From: Apirhabdus apintestini
Lineage (GTDB): Bacteria > Pseudomonadota > Gammaproteobacteria > Enterobacterales > Enterobacteriaceae
NCBI GenBank assembly: GCA_033977085.1
Contig: CP138906.1
Location: 868,001-932,000, forward strand
DNA: 64,000 bases
Reading direction: 5' to 3'
Within the stretch, counting starts at the first letter, position 1, and each line of letters opens with the position of its first letter. Below, piece by piece: positions 23,222-35,064 of this stretch. Position numbers and translations under genes: made by a program. A model generated the notes under the pieces. The model was not told the origin of the DNA. It did not search any database and saw only the letters and a program-made list of their open reading frames with translations.

Positions 23222-23608
23222 ATGGCATACAGCGATAAAGTTATCGATCACTATGAGAATCCACGTAATGTCGGTTCTTTTGACAACGGCGATGACAACA
23301 TCGGTAGCGGCATGGTCGGCGCACCGGCCTGCGGCGATGTGATGAAGCTACAGATTAAAGTCAACAATGATGGCATTATTGAAGATGCGCGCTTTAAGAC
23401 GTATGGCTGCGGTTCCGCCATTGCGTCCAGCTCGCTGGTCACCGAGTGGGTGAAGGGCAAAAGTCTGGATGAAGCTCAGGCGATAAAGAATACCGATATC
23501 GCGGAAGAACTGGAGCTACCGCCGGTGAAAATTCACTGTTCTATTCTGGCGGAAGACGCCATTAAAGCCGCCATTGCGGACTATAAAAGCAAACGTGAAG
23601 TGAAATAA
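23222..23608 (+). CDS. iscU: Fe-S cluster scaffold IscU
   Basis: Scaffold on which [2Fe-2S] clusters are assembled from IscS sulfur. Intact, 128 residues. Ligand cysteines in GAPACGDV, KTYGCGSAIA and KIHCSILAED; the HscA-binding motif LPPVK is present. ATG 23222 follows the ribosome site GTAGGAG. Lies 28 bases after iscS. Confidence 0.98.
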   Translation: MAYSDKVIDHYENPRNVGSFDNGDDNIGSGMVGAPACGDVMKLQIKVNNDGIIEDARFKTYGCGSAIASSSLVTEWVKGKSLDEAQAIKNTDIAEELELPPVKIHCSILAEDAIKAAIADYKSKREVK

Positions 23609-23622
23609 TTAGAGGTTGTGAT

Positions 23623-23946
23623 ATGTCGATTACCCTTAGCGACTCTGCCGCTGCGCGTGTAAATACCTTCCTGGCCAATCGCGGCAAGGGGTTTGGTCTG
23701 CGTCTTGGCGTGCGTACTTCCGGCTGTTCCGGTATGGCGTATGTGCTGGAGTTTGTCGACGAGCCGGCGGCGGAAGACGTGGTGTTCGAAGACAAAGGCG
23801 TGAAGGTGGTAGTCGATGGCAAAAGCCTGCAGTTTCTGGACGGCACTCAGCTGGACTTCGTTAAGGAAGGCCTGAACGAAGGATTTAAATTTACGAATCC
23901 TAATGTAAAAGATGAGTGCGGCTGCGGCGAAAGCTTCAACGTTTAA
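23623..23946 (+). CDS. iscA: Fe-S carrier protein IscA
   Basis: A-type carrier passing clusters to client proteins. Intact, 107 residues. The three conserved cysteines occur in TSGCSGMAY and DECGCGESF. Start MSITLSDSAAARV, 14 bases after iscU, with the site AGAGG upstream. Confidence 0.98.
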   Translation: MSITLSDSAAARVNTFLANRGKGFGLRLGVRTSGCSGMAYVLEFVDEPAAEDVVFEDKGVKVVVDGKSLQFLDGTQLDFVKEGLNEGFKFTNPNVKDECGCGESFNV

Positions 23947-24022
23947 TTCCGCTTTGTTGTGACTGCTCCACCGCCGGCCCGGCGCGTGGAGCATTGCTTT
24001 ATCATGCACGTCTGAGAACGCT

Positions 24023-24538
24023 ATGGATTACTTCACTCTCTTTAATCTGCCTGTGCGCTTCGAACTCGATACGGCTCTGCTGGCCGCTCGCTATCAGGAT
24101 CTGCAGCGTCAGTTCCATCCCGATAACTATGCCAGCCGTCCACAGGCCGAGCAACTTCAGGCTGTACAGCAATCAGCGACGATTAATCAGGCCTGGAATA
24201 CGCTACGACATCCGCTGCCTCGCGCGGAATACCTCCTTTCGCTTCACGGGTATGACCTGGCTAATGAACAGCAAACGGTGCGCGATACGTCCTTTTTAAT
24301 GGAGCAACTGGCGCTGCGCGAAGAGCTGGAATCCATCGGCGAGAAGCAGGACGAGGCGCAGCTGGTGGAGTTTATGCAGCGCGTTAAAAACATTATGCAG
24401 CAGCGCAGCGCGCATATGGTGCAGCTGCTTAACGATGAAGCCTGGGAACAGGCTGCCGACACCGTACGTAAGCTGCGGTTTCTTGATAAGCTGTACGGCG
24501 CTGCGGAACAGCTTGAAGAAAAGCTGCTCGATTTTTAA
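24023..24538 (+). CDS. hscB: J-type co-chaperone HscB
   Basis: Delivers IscU to HscA and stimulates its ATPase. Intact, 171 residues. N-terminal J domain with the HPD motif in LQRQFHPDNYAS; helical C-terminal IscU-binding domain. Followed by hscA after 14 bases. Confidence 0.97.
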   Translation: MDYFTLFNLPVRFELDTALLAARYQDLQRQFHPDNYASRPQAEQLQAVQQSATINQAWNTLRHPLPRAEYLLSLHGYDLANEQQTVRDTSFLMEQLALREELESIGEKQDEAQLVEFMQRVKNIMQQRSAHMVQLLNDEAWEQAADTVRKLRFLDKLYGAAEQLEEKLLDF

Positions 24539-24552
24539 TTCTGGACGCGACT

Positions 24553-26402
24553 ATGGCTTTATTACAAATAAGCGAACCTGGCATGAGCGCCGCGCCGCAT
24601 CAGCGCAGGCTGGCTGCCGGTATTGACCTCGGTACCACCAATTCGCTGGTAGCAACCGTGCGCAGCGGTAAGGCGGAAACCTTGCCCGACACAGAGGGCA
24701 GGCATTTGCTGCCTTCCGTAGTGCATTATCAGGCGCAATCGCATACCGTCGGCGCTGAAGCGCGCGCGCGCGCGGCATCCGATCCGGCAAACACCATCAG
24801 TTCCGTTAAACGCTTAATGGGGCGTTCGCTTGCTGATATCCAGGCCCGGTATCCCCATCTTCCTTATCGGCTGCAGGCAAGTGAAAACGGCCTGCCAATG
24901 ATTGACACCCCCGCGGGTCTGCTCAATCCGGTGCGTATTTCAGCCGATATTCTAAAGCAACTGGCGCAGCGCGCGCAGTCGGCGCTGGACGGTGAGCTGG
25001 ACGGTGTTGTGATCACCGTACCTGCCTATTTTGACGACGCCCAGCGGCAGGGGACGAAAGATGCGGCCCGGCTAGCTGGCTTGCACGTGCTGCGATTACT
25101 GAATGAACCTACGGCGGCGGCGATCGCGTATGGTCTGGATTCAGGGCAGGAAGGTATCATCGCGGTTTACGATTTAGGCGGCGGTACCTTTGATATTTCG
25201 ATTTTGCGCCTGAGCCGCGGCGTATTCGAAGTATTGGCCACCGGCGGTGATTCTGCGCTCGGGGGTGACGACTTCGATCATCTGCTGGCAGACTCGCTGC
25301 GCGAGCGGGCAGGCATTGCAGACCGCGATGACGATCGCGTGCAGCGGGAATTACTGGACGCGGCTATCGGCGCGAAAATTGCGCTGAGCGAGACGGATAG
25401 CGCGGCGGTTGAGGTTGCTGGCTGGCAGGGAACGGTAACGCGCGCGCAGTTTGAAGCGCTGGTTTCTCCGCTGGTCAAGCGTACCTTACTGTCCTGCCGC
25501 CGGGCATTGAAAGATGCGGGCGTCGAGGCAGGCGAGGTTCAGAACGTGGTGATGGTCGGTGGCTCTACCCGAGTGCCATTGGTGCGTGAGCGCGTGGGTG
25601 ATTTCTTTGGCCGTTCACCGTTAACTACCATCGATCCGGATAAAGTCGTGGCCGTGGGCGCTGCGATTCAGGCGGATATCCTGGTTGGCAATAAACCAGA
25701 CAGTGAAATGCTGCTGCTGGACGTCATTCCTCTGTCTCTCGGTCTGGAAACCATGGGCGGGCTGGTGGAAAAGGTCATCCCGCGCAATACGACTATTCCC
25801 GTCGCCCGCGCTCAGGAATTTACTACCTTTAAAGACGGGCAAACGGCGATGGCTATCCACGTCATGCAGGGTGAGCGTGAGCTGGTGCAGGATTGCCGCT
25901 CTCTGGCGCGCTTTTCGCTGCGGGATATCCCGCCCTTGCCGGCAGGAGGTGCACATATTCGCGTTACGTTCCGGTGGATGCGGATGGATTGTTAAGCGTC
26001 ACGGCGATGGAGAAATCAACGGGCGTTGAGGCTTCAATTCAGGTGAAACCCTCCTACGGCCTGTCCGACGGCGAGATAGCCTCTATGATTCAGGACTCAA
26101 TGAGTTTCGCCGAGCTTGACGTTCAGGCGCGAATGCTGGCCGAACAGAAAGTGGAAGCGGCGCGCGTGCTGGAAAGCGTGCGCAGCGCGCTAAACGCAGA
26201 TGGCAACTTATTAAGCGATAACGAACGTCAGTCGATCGAGCAAAGTGCCGCAATATTGCAGCAGGCTGCCGAACGGGATAACGTTGAAGACATCAAACAA
26301 GCCATTAAAACTATAGACAAACAAACCCAGGATTTTGCCGCACGCCGTATGGATGTTTCTATCCGCCAGGCGCTGACTGGTCAGTCCGTGGACGAGGTTT
26401 AA
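24553..26402 (+). CDS. hscA: Hsp70-type chaperone HscA (one frame break)
   Basis: Specialised Hsp70 that releases clusters from IscU. Nucleotide-binding motifs GIDLGTTNSLVATV, YDLGGGTFDISIL and GGSTRVPLVRERV are followed by the substrate-binding domain. The frame breaks near 25970, where TTCCGG should read TTCCCGG (HIRVTFPVDADGLLSV). Repaired length is 616, exactly that of E. coli. fdx starts two bases after the stop. Confidence 0.96.
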
Positions 26403-26404
26403 GT

Positions 26405-26739
26405 ATGCCTAAAATTGCTTTCTTGCCCCATCAGGATTTATGCCCGGATGGCGCAGTGCTGGAAGCGCAAAGCGGTGAAACCATTCTGGACGTGGCGCTG
26501 CGTAATGGGATTGAGATTGAACACGCCTGTGAGAAATCCTGCGCCTGTACTACCTGTCACTGCGTGGTGCGTGAAGGGTTTGATTCGCTGGCGGAAAGCT
26601 CAGAAGAAGAAGATGACATGCTGGATAAAGCCTGGGGGCTGGAGCCGGAAAGCCGTCTGGGGTGTCAGGCACGCGTGGCCGACGAAGATTTAGTGGTAGA
26701 GATCCTCGCTACACTATCAATCACGCGCGTGAGCATTGA
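26405..26739 (+). CDS. fdx: Isc [2Fe-2S] ferredoxin (one frame break)
   Basis: Electron donor for Fe-S assembly on IscU. Cluster cysteines in HACEKSCACTTCHCVV and LGCQARV. The frame breaks near 26704 where ATCCTCGC lacks one C; repaired, the protein ends VEIPRYTINHAREH with TGA at 26737-26739 and is 111 residues, as in E. coli. As written, translation runs on to 26770 into iscX. Confidence 0.95.
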
Positions 26740-26750
26740 CGGGGGCGTAT

Positions 26751-26952
26751 ATGGGCCTGAAGTGGACTGACAGCCGGGAAATTGGCGAAGCGCTTTACGA
26801 TAGCCGCCCGGATACCGATCCGAAAACGGTGCGCTTTACCGATTTGCATCGCTGGATTTGCGGAGCTGGATAATTTTGATGACGATCCGGACGCGTCCAG
26901 TGAAAAAATTCTTGAAGCGATCCTTTTGGTATGGCTTGACGAGGCGGACTAG
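26751..26952 (+). CDS. iscX: Iron-binding adaptor IscX (one frame break)
   Basis: Small acidic protein that binds IscS and iron and tunes cluster assembly. Starts MGLKWTDSREIGEALYD and ends EKILEAILLVWLDEAD. One extra G at 26861-26868 (TGCGGAGCTGG for TGCGAGCTGG) breaks the frame after LHRWIC. Repaired length is 66, the family length. Last gene of the isc operon. Confidence 0.94.
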
Positions 26953-26988
26953 CCGTCGCTAAACCGCCGGTACGCCATGTCAATTAAA

Positions 26989-27020
26989 GAGGGAAAACAT
27001 CGCGTTTTCCTCTTTCCCTT
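26989..27020 (+). terminator. Terminator of the isc operon
   Basis: Stem GAGGGAAAAC (26989-26998) with GTTTTCCTC (27004-27012), one bulged G, five-base loop, then TTTCCCTTT. Separates isc from pepB. Confidence 0.65.
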
Positions 27021-27125
27021 TCGGGCGCATTCTGTGCCAGTTTGGTTGCCGCTCGCCTGGCGGAACGGAGGCACAAACCGATCGCCATAATTTTCATCTA
27101 TCGAATTTAACAGGAGTACAGATCG

Positions 27126-28406
27126 ATGAGTGAAACGATGAACATTACTCTTTCTACCCAGCCGGCAGACGCGCGCTGGGGGAGAAAAGCGCCTGGAGCA
27201 TTCAGCCTGAGGGCATAACCCTGCATCCTGGCGCGCAGGAGCCGCTAACTCTTATTCAGCGCGCGGCGCGTAAAATTGACGGACTTGGTTTTAAACGCGT
27301 TCGCCTCGCCGGGGAAGGCTGGACTCTGGAAAAATGCTGGGCCTTTTGGATGGGGTTCCGGGCACCGAAGGGCGAGCGTCACGTTGAATGGCCGACGCTA
27401 AATGATGCTGAATCCCGGGAACTGCAGCAGCGCCTGACCATTATCGATTGGGTGCGTGACACGATTAATGCTCCTGCGGAAGATTTAGGCCCGGCGGAGC
27501 TGGCGCAGCGCGCGGTCGATCTGCTAAGCCAGTGCGGTGGCGATAGCGTTTCGTATCGTATTGTGCGCGGGGAAGATCTGCGTGAACAAAATTATATGGG
27601 AATCTATACCGTTGGGCGCGGCTCCAGCCGTTCCCCTGCGCTACTGACGCTCGACTACAACCCCAGCGGAGATGCCAACGCGCCGGTTTATGCCTGCCTG
27701 GTCGGAAAAGGTATCACTTTTGATTCCGGGGTTATAGCATCAAACAAAGCGCGTTTATGGATTCTATGAAATCGGATATGGGCGGCGCGGCGCTGGTTAC
27801 CGGCGCGCTGGCGTTTGCCATGTCGCGCGGTTTAACGCGGCGGGTGAAACTGATTTTATGCTGTGCGGATAATCTTATCAGCGGCAACGCTTTTAAGCTG
27901 GGAGATATCATTCGCTATCGCAACGGGAAAAGCGTTGAAATCATGAACACGGATGCGGAAGGGCGACTGGTGCTGGCGGATGGCTTGATTGACGCCAGCG
28001 CAATGAATCCAGAGATGATTATTGATTGCGCTACCCTGACCGGCGCGGCGAAAACGGCGCTCGGCAATGATTACCATGCGGCATTGAGTTTCGATGATGC
28101 GCTGGTTGAACGTTTGCAGCGCAGCGCAGCGGCCGAGGGTGAATCGTTTTGGCGCCTGCCGCTGGCGGAATTCCATCGCCATCAGCTTCCGTCGAACTTT
28201 GCCGACCTGAATAACACTGGCAGCGCCGCCTGCCCCGCGGGGCGAGTACGGCAGCGGGTTTCCTGTCCCATTTTGTCGAGAATTATCGTCACGGATGGCT
28301 GCATATTGACTGTTCGGCCACCTACCGTAAAAGCGCGGTCGATCTCTGGTCGGCAGGCGCAACCGGTATTGGCGTACGCACACTGGCGAATTTGCTATTG
28401 GCCTGA
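27126..28406 (+). CDS. pepB: Peptidase B, M17 leucyl aminopeptidase family (three frame breaks)
   Basis: Cytosolic metallo-aminopeptidase with broad specificity. Signature NTDAEGRLVLADGL and metal-site regions GKGITFDSGG (after repair) and MKSDMGGAALVTGALAF. Starts MSETMNITLSTQPADARW. Breaks occur in G runs near 27178 (GGGGG), 27738 (GGGG) and 28243 (GGGG), each one short. Repaired length is 427, exactly that of E. coli. Stop TGA at 28404-28406. Confidence 0.95.
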
Positions 28407-28497
28407 TGGCTGGCGTTACCTTTTGATACGCCGGATATCTGTGATTCCGGCGTCGTGCTATTCTGGCCCGACGCTGGCCTTTATTTTGTGAAACCGT

Positions 28498-29318
<821 letters not shown>

Positions 29319-29342
29319 GCGCAGGGATGTCTTCCCGGGCTC

Positions 29343-30179
29343 TTAAGCAGACTCTAAGGGGAGATCGTCGCGGGCGCCCCATTCGCTCCAGGAACCGTCA
29401 TAGAGTGTGACATCCGGGGCGCCCAGCGCGCGCAGTGCCAGGATAACCACCGCGGCGGTGACGCCTGAGCCGCAGCTAACGATAGTAGGGCGCTTCGGGT
29501 CTACGCCGCGCCGGGAAAAGATCTCTCTTAGCGCGGCGCTATCTTTCAAATGCCCATCTTCCACTATTTCGGTCCAGGGCACATTCAGCGCGCCCGGGAT
29601 ATGTCCGCGTCGCAGGCCGGGACGGGGTTCGTCGACGTGGCCTTCAAAACGCGGGGCCGGGCGGGCGTCGATAAGCTGCGCCGTTCTTTCATGGCTTGCT
29701 ACCAGCACCGCCGTGACATTTGTGACTTCGTTCGGGCATTCATTCGCCTCAAATCGCCCTTCTTTAAGCGTGACCGGCCCGGTTTCAAGCGGAGCATTTT
29801 CCCGCTGCCAGCCGGTGAGACCGCCGGCCAGAATAGAGACGTTCTGTGCGCCAAAGTGTTTCAACATCCACCAGGCGCGGGGCGCGGAGAAGAGGTTACC
29901 TTCATCGTAAACCACCAAATGTTTATTTTCCTGTACGCCAAGTTCGCGCATAGCGACGGCGAAGCGTTCTGCGCGCGGCAGCATATGTGGCCAAGGGCTA
30001 TTCGCATCTGACAGCGCTTCAATATCAAAAAACCGCATTTGGCAGGTGACCGGCATAATATTCCGCGAGGATATCTCTTTGTGGCCGATCCGGCGGCGCC
30101 ATTCGGGCATCAAGGATTTGTACCTGCGGATCGTTAAGGTGTTCTGCCAGCCAGTCGCCGGCAACAAAAAAGTGGACAT
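29343..30179 (-). CDS. sseA: 3-mercaptopyruvate sulfurtransferase (two compensating frame breaks)
   Basis: Two rhodanese domains; the catalytic Cys is in VSCGSGVTAAV, the CG(S/T)GVT signature of mercaptopyruvate sulfurtransferases. The frame is open throughout, but residues about 5-50 are wrong: near the start a T run (six, seven expected) shifts the frame, and a second T run near 30040 shifts it back. Read in the other frame this stretch gives FVAGDWLAEHL, VQILDARMAPPD and GHLPNAVF, the proper family sequence. Corrected length is about 279 (E. coli 281). Confidence 0.93.
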   Translation of the reverse strand: MSTFLLPATGWQNTLTIRRYKSLMPEWRRRIGHKEISSRNIMPVTCQMRFFDIEALSDANSPWPHMLPRAERFAVAMRELGVQENKHLVVYDEGNLFSAPRAWWMLKHFGAQNVSILAGGLTGWQRENAPLETGPVTLKEGRFEANECPNEVTNVTAVLVASHERTAQLIDARPAPRFEGHVDEPRPGLRRGHIPGALNVPWTEIVEDGHLKDSAALREIFSRRGVDPKRPTIVSCGSGVTAAVVILALRALGAPDVTLYDGSWSEWGARDDLPLESA

Positions 30180-30539
30180 AAAAGGCTCCCTGTTATTGTC
30201 ATTGTCCGGCGCTGCAGGACGCCAATGATGGCTCAGAATAGCAGCAATTACGGGCTATAGCCTGCGGAGAAATAAAATCTGTGATTATCAAGTGTTGCTT
30301 ATTAATATCATTTTTTAAAAAATGTTACTTAGCGCCATAGGCAAGTGGAGCAGGCCTCTTTATAATCGGCGCCACGCTTACTTACGGCGGCCTGTATCAT
30401 CACGCTTACAGAAACAGTATCAGTGCAATAACTGGGGCGAACAGTGGTTTACATGCCTGACCCGCGGTCTTTGCTAATTGCTGGCGGCGGGACGGGCGGA
30501 ATGCGCTAACTATAAACAAGACATAATTAGAGGTTATCA

Positions 30540-30971
30540 ATGGCAATCGAACGTACCTTTTCCATTATTAAGCCCAATGCGGTGGCGAAAAATGTGATTG
30601 GCAATATTTTTGCGCGTTTTGAAACGGCAGGATTGACTATTGTTGCAACGAAAATGGTGCATCTGACCGCCGAACAGGCCTGCGGTTTTTATGCAGAGCA
30701 TGAGGGGAAGGCCTTCTTTGATGGGCTGGTGGCATTTATGACATCCGGGCCGATTGTCGTTTCAGTACTGGAGGGCGAGTCCGCCGTTCGTCGCCACCGT
30801 GAAATTCTTGGAGCAACCAATCCCGCTAATGCGCTTGCTGGCACGCTGCGCGCTGATTATGCGGATAGCCTGACGGAAAACGGCACCCATGGCTCGGATT
30901 CTGCTGAATCTGCGGCGCGTGAGATTGCCTATTTCTTCGGTGAAGGCGAAGTGTGTTCTCGTACTCGTTAA
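30540..30971 (+). CDS. ndk: Nucleoside diphosphate kinase
   Basis: Transfers the gamma phosphate between nucleoside triphosphates and diphosphates. Intact, 143 residues. Phospho-His in NGTHGSDSAESA and N-terminal RTFSIIKPNAVAKNVIG are typical. Ribosome site TTAGAGG precedes ATG 30540. The pbpC and yfhM genes found next to it in E. coli are absent. The 360 bases between sseA and ndk hold no gene. Confidence 0.98.
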   Translation: MAIERTFSIIKPNAVAKNVIGNIFARFETAGLTIVATKMVHLTAEQACGFYAEHEGKAFFDGLVAFMTSGPIVVSVLEGESAVRRHREILGATNPANALAGTLRADYADSLTENGTHGSDSAESAAREIAYFFGEGEVCSRTR

Positions 30972-31227
30972 CCGGTTTTTCTCCGCCGGATGGGAGTAAC
31001 TCACCGAGTCGATGTATGCGCTGCTACCAAAATTGCCATCGGCGATGAGCGTGCGCCGGGTTTTCAGCGGTTATTTACGTTATCGCGGCTTATCGGGCAA
31101 TTAAGGCGTGGTATCTGCGCCGTATAATTTGTACAATGTTGCGCCTTTAGAGATGACTTCTCTGAAGGCGTTTTGTTATTAACCCTCCCGGGGCCATAAC
31201 GTGTAACAACGAGGCCGGAATACGATT

Positions 31228-32386
31228 ATGTCAGAGCAATTAGCTACCTCTACGGCGAGTGCAACCGCCGCGATACCCGAAAAGATTAACCTGCTGGATC
31301 TTACGCGTCAGCAAATGCGCCAGTTTTTCCTCGACATGGGGAAAAGCCCTTTCGCGCCGATCAGGTAATGAAGTGGATTTACCATTACTGCTGCGATGAC
31401 TTTGATGAAATGACCGACCTTAATAAGGTGCTGCGCGCTCGCCTGAAAGAGATGGCGGAGATCCGTGCGCCGGAGGTCGTGGAAGAGCAGCGTTCTTCGG
31501 ATGGCACAATCAAATGGGCTATCCTGGTTGCCGGCCAGCGGGTAGAGACAGTGTACATACCCGAAGACGATCGCGCGACGCAGTGCGTATCTTCTCAGGT
31601 AGGCTGCGCGCTGGAATGTAAGTTTTGCTCTACGGCGCAGCAGGGCTTTAACCGCAATCTTCGCGTGTCAGAAATTATTGGTCAGGTTTGGCGGGCGGCG
31701 AAAATTATCGGCGCCGCGAAAGTCACCGGCCAGCGCCCAATCACAAACGTTGTGATGATGGGGATGGGCGAACCGCTGTTAAATCTGAATAATGTGGTGC
31801 CGGCAATGGAAATCATGCTGGATGATTTTGGTTTCGGTCTCTCTAAACGGCGCGTTACCGTCTCGACATCGGGCGTAGTGCCGGCGCTGGATAAGCTTGG
31901 CGATATGATTGACGTCGCGCTGGCTATCTCTTTGCATGCCCCGACGGATGATATCCGCGACGCGATTATGCCTATCAATAAAAAATACAATATTGAGACT
32001 TTTTAGGCTCGGTTAGACGGTATCTGGATAAATCTAACGCGAATCAGGGGCGAGTCACCGTTGAATATGTCATGCTCGATCACATTAACGACGGTACCGA
32101 GCATGCGCATCAGCTGGCGGAATGTCTGAAAGATACGCCCTGCAAAATCAATTTAATTCCCTGGAATCCGTTCCCCGGCGCACCCTATGGGCGTAGTTCA
32201 AATAGCCGGATAGACAGATTTTCTAAAGTGTTAATGGAATATGGATTTACGACTATTGTGCGTAAAACCCGCGGTGATGATATTGATGCTGCGTGTGGGC
32301 AGTTAGCGGGCGAAGTTATCGATCGCACGCGGCGTACCTTGGGTAAGCGCTTACAGGGCGAGGCCATTGACGTTAAGGCGATATAG
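31228..32386 (+). CDS. rlmN: Dual-specificity 23S rRNA/tRNA adenine-C2 methyltransferase RlmN (two frame breaks)
   Basis: Radical-SAM enzyme methylating A2503 of 23S rRNA and A37 of some tRNAs. Cluster motif C-X3-C-X2-C in GCALECKFCSTAQQG; the substrate-linked catalytic Cys in DDIDAACGQLAG. Starts MSEQLATSTASATAAIPEKI. Breaks near 31340 (GGGG one short, restoring FRADQVMKWIYH) and 32003 (TTTTT one short, restoring IETFLGSVRRYLDK). Repaired length is 386 (E. coli 384). Confidence 0.96.
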
Positions 32387-32756
32387 CGCGCAGCGACGCC
32401 TGGAAAAGACGATACAGTGCTTTCCGGGTGTTTCCTATTATTGCGTAAATGCAATAATTACGGTGCGTTTTTTATGCTTTAAGGCAGTATGTAAAGGAAC
32501 TACAACGGGTTAGCTCTGCGAAGCGGATAAGAGTTACGGCGTAAAGACCGGACAACGGCCGAAAAGCTGTCTATGGTTTAAATACCGGGAAATTAAATGT
32601 CTTGGGGCTGAAGGTAAGGTTACAGCTTCGGGTTGAGCATCGCGATACCGATTCGCTTCCTGCAGAGATTCTTTCGCGGCGCAGGCACAGCGCGAAAAGC
32701 GCGTTTAATGGCTGACGCTTATTAATTCATAGAAACAGTACCAGCAATTGTCGCCA

Positions 32757-33805
32757 ATGAATACTGAAGCCACTCACGATCAAAATACAGCATTAAGCAC
32801 GGGCGAACGTTTGCGGATCGCCCGCGAAAAACTTGGATTTAGCCAGCAAACGGTGGCGGAACGGCTTTGCCTGAAAGTCTCGACGGTGCGTGATATCGAA
32901 GAAGATAACGCGCCTGCTGATTTGGCTTCCACCTTTTTGCGCGGCTATATCCGTTCCTATGCGCGTCTGGTGCATATTCCTGAAGAAGAACTGTTACCCG
33001 GCATGGAAAAACAGGCGCCTGTGAAGGCAGCCAAAGTGCAGCCCATGCAAAGTTTTTCCCTGGGTAAGCGGCGCAAAAAGCGCGACGGCTGGTTAATGAG
33101 TTTTACCTGGCTGATACTTTTTGTCGTCGTTGGCCTGACGGGGGCCTGGTGGTGGCAAAACCATAAAGCGCAGCAGGAAGAAATTAATACGATGGCAGGT
33201 AGCGCATCGGATAGCTCGGAAGTTAGCGCTAATGGCGCGCAGTCAGTTCCGTTAGGCGGTATTGATACCGGCACTCAGGCGCGCGATGGAAGTAATTCTG
33301 TGGCTACAGACGCCGATACTAATAATGCTCAGCCTACCGCGGTCGATCAAGCTCCGCGTACTGCTGAACAAAATACGTCGACGCCAGACTCTTCTACGGC
33401 TGGAAACGCCGCAGCTCAGCCAGACTCTCTGGCGTCTGGTCAGTCGAATACTGACAGTACACAGCCAGCGCAGCCGCAGGTAAACCCGCCGGCTGTGAAT
33501 GATGCCAGTAACGGGCAATTGCCAACTGACCAGGCCGGTGTGACGCAGCCCCTTGCCGATCCTAACGCGCTAGTAATGAATTTTAACGCCGACTGCTGGC
33601 TTGAAGTTCGTGATGCAACCGGGAAAAAACTGTTTAGTGGGATGCAGCGTAAAGATGGCAGTCTGAATCTGGCAGGGCAGCCGCCGTATCGTTTGAAAAT
33701 TGGCGCTCCGGCAGCCGTTCAGGTTCAATTCGGGGTAAACCTGTGGACCTGAGCCGCTTTATCAGAACTAACCAGGTTGCACGCCTGACGCTGAACGCAG
33801 AATAA
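32757..33805 (+). CDS. rodZ: Cell-shape protein RodZ (one frame break)
   Basis: Bitopic protein linking MreB filaments to the elongasome. N-terminal cytoplasmic helix-turn-helix ([20 protein letters not shown]), basic stretch GKRRKKRDG, transmembrane segment about residues 115-135 ending in WWW, a long Ser/Thr/Pro/Gln-rich periplasmic linker and a C-terminal domain ([20 protein letters not shown]). ATG 32757 gives [10 protein letters not shown], the family start; an upstream TTG in frame is unlikely. The frame breaks near 33733 (GGGG one short); repaired, it ends [21 protein letters not shown], about 349 residues. The 370-base gap from rlmN shows no gene. Confidence 0.95.
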
Positions 33806-33836
33806 TGCGCCGGTCGATAACCAGCAGAGAAGTAGT

Positions 33837-34954
33837 ATGAATCACGAATCCCCTATCCAGCGTAGAAAATCGACGCGCATTTATGTAGGTAACGTTCCCA
33901 TTGGCGATGGTGCTCCCATCGCCGTACAGTCGATGACGAATACTCGCACAACTGATGTTGATGCGACGGTTGCTCAAATTAATGCATTGGCGCGTGCAGG
34001 TGCCGATATTGTGCGGGTATCCGTTCCTACAATGGATGCGGCTGAGGCGTTTAAGCTCATTAAGCAGCGGGTGAGCCTACCGCTGGTGGCTGATATCCAC
34101 TTTGATTACCGCATTGCGCTGAAAGTTGCCGAATACGGCGTTGACTGCCTGCGGATCAACCCCGGTAATATCGGAAATGAGGAACGTATTCGTCAGGTCG
34201 TTGACTGCGCGCGTGATAAAAATATTCCTATTCGCATTGGCGTAAACGCCGGATCGCTGGAAAAAGATATCCAGGAAAAATATGGTGAACCGACGCCACA
34301 GGCGCTGCTGGAGTCAGCAATGCGTCATGTCGATCACTTGGATCGACTTAATTTCAATCAGTTCAAAGTTAGCGTTAAAGCTTCCGATGTCTTTCTGGCA
34401 GTTGATGCATATCGTCTGCTGGCGAAAGCTATCGATCAGCCTTTGCATCTGGGGATCACCGAGGCGGGCGGTGCGCGCAGTGGCGCAGTGAAGTCTGCTA
34501 TTGGATTAGGGCTGCTGTTGTCTGAGGGAATTGGCGATACGCTGCGCGTGTCTTTGGCCGCCGATCCCGTAGAGGAGATCAAAGTTGGCTTTGATATTCT
34601 CAAGTCGCTGCGCATCCGGGCCCGTGGGATCAACTTTATCGCCTGCCCAACCTGCTCGCGCCAGGAATTTGATGTGATTGGTACGGTTAACGCTCTCGAA
34701 CAGCGGCTGGAAGATATCACTACTCCGATGGATGTTTCGATTATTGGATGTGTGGTTAACGGCCCCGGTGAAGCGCTGGTGTCGACGCTCGGCGTCACCG
34801 GTGGCAGCCGGAAGAGCGGATTTTATGAAGAAGGCGAGCGCACAGACAGACTGGATAACGACGATATGATTGCGCAACTGGAAGCAAAAATCCGCGCGAA
34901 AGCGGCCATGCTGGACGAAAAAAGCGTATTGAGGTACAACAACTCGAAAAATAG
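33837..34954 (+). CDS. ispG: 4-hydroxy-3-methylbut-2-enyl diphosphate synthase IspG (one frame break)
   Basis: [4Fe-4S] enzyme of the MEP isoprenoid pathway. Starts MNHESPIQRRKSTRIYVGNV. Cluster ligands are in CPTCSRQEFD and GCVVNGPGEA. The frame breaks near 34917-34923 where six A should be seven; repaired, it ends DEKKRIEVQQLEK with TAG at 34952-34954 and is 372 residues, exactly that of E. coli. As written, the frame runs on into hisS to 35180. 31 bases follow rodZ. Confidence 0.96.
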
Positions 34955-35064
34955 CGCAGGCTGGGAAGCATCGCGCTTCCCGTGTATGATTGAACCCACT
35001 AAGGATATCGGCGTCGTGAAAATCAACGCCGGGTTCATTTTTGTTGAGACAACAGAGAAGCGAC

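Noticed and set aside
26740..26770. C-terminal extension of the ferredoxin into iscX
   Set aside because: It arises from a missing C near 26704; repair gives the normal end at 26739.
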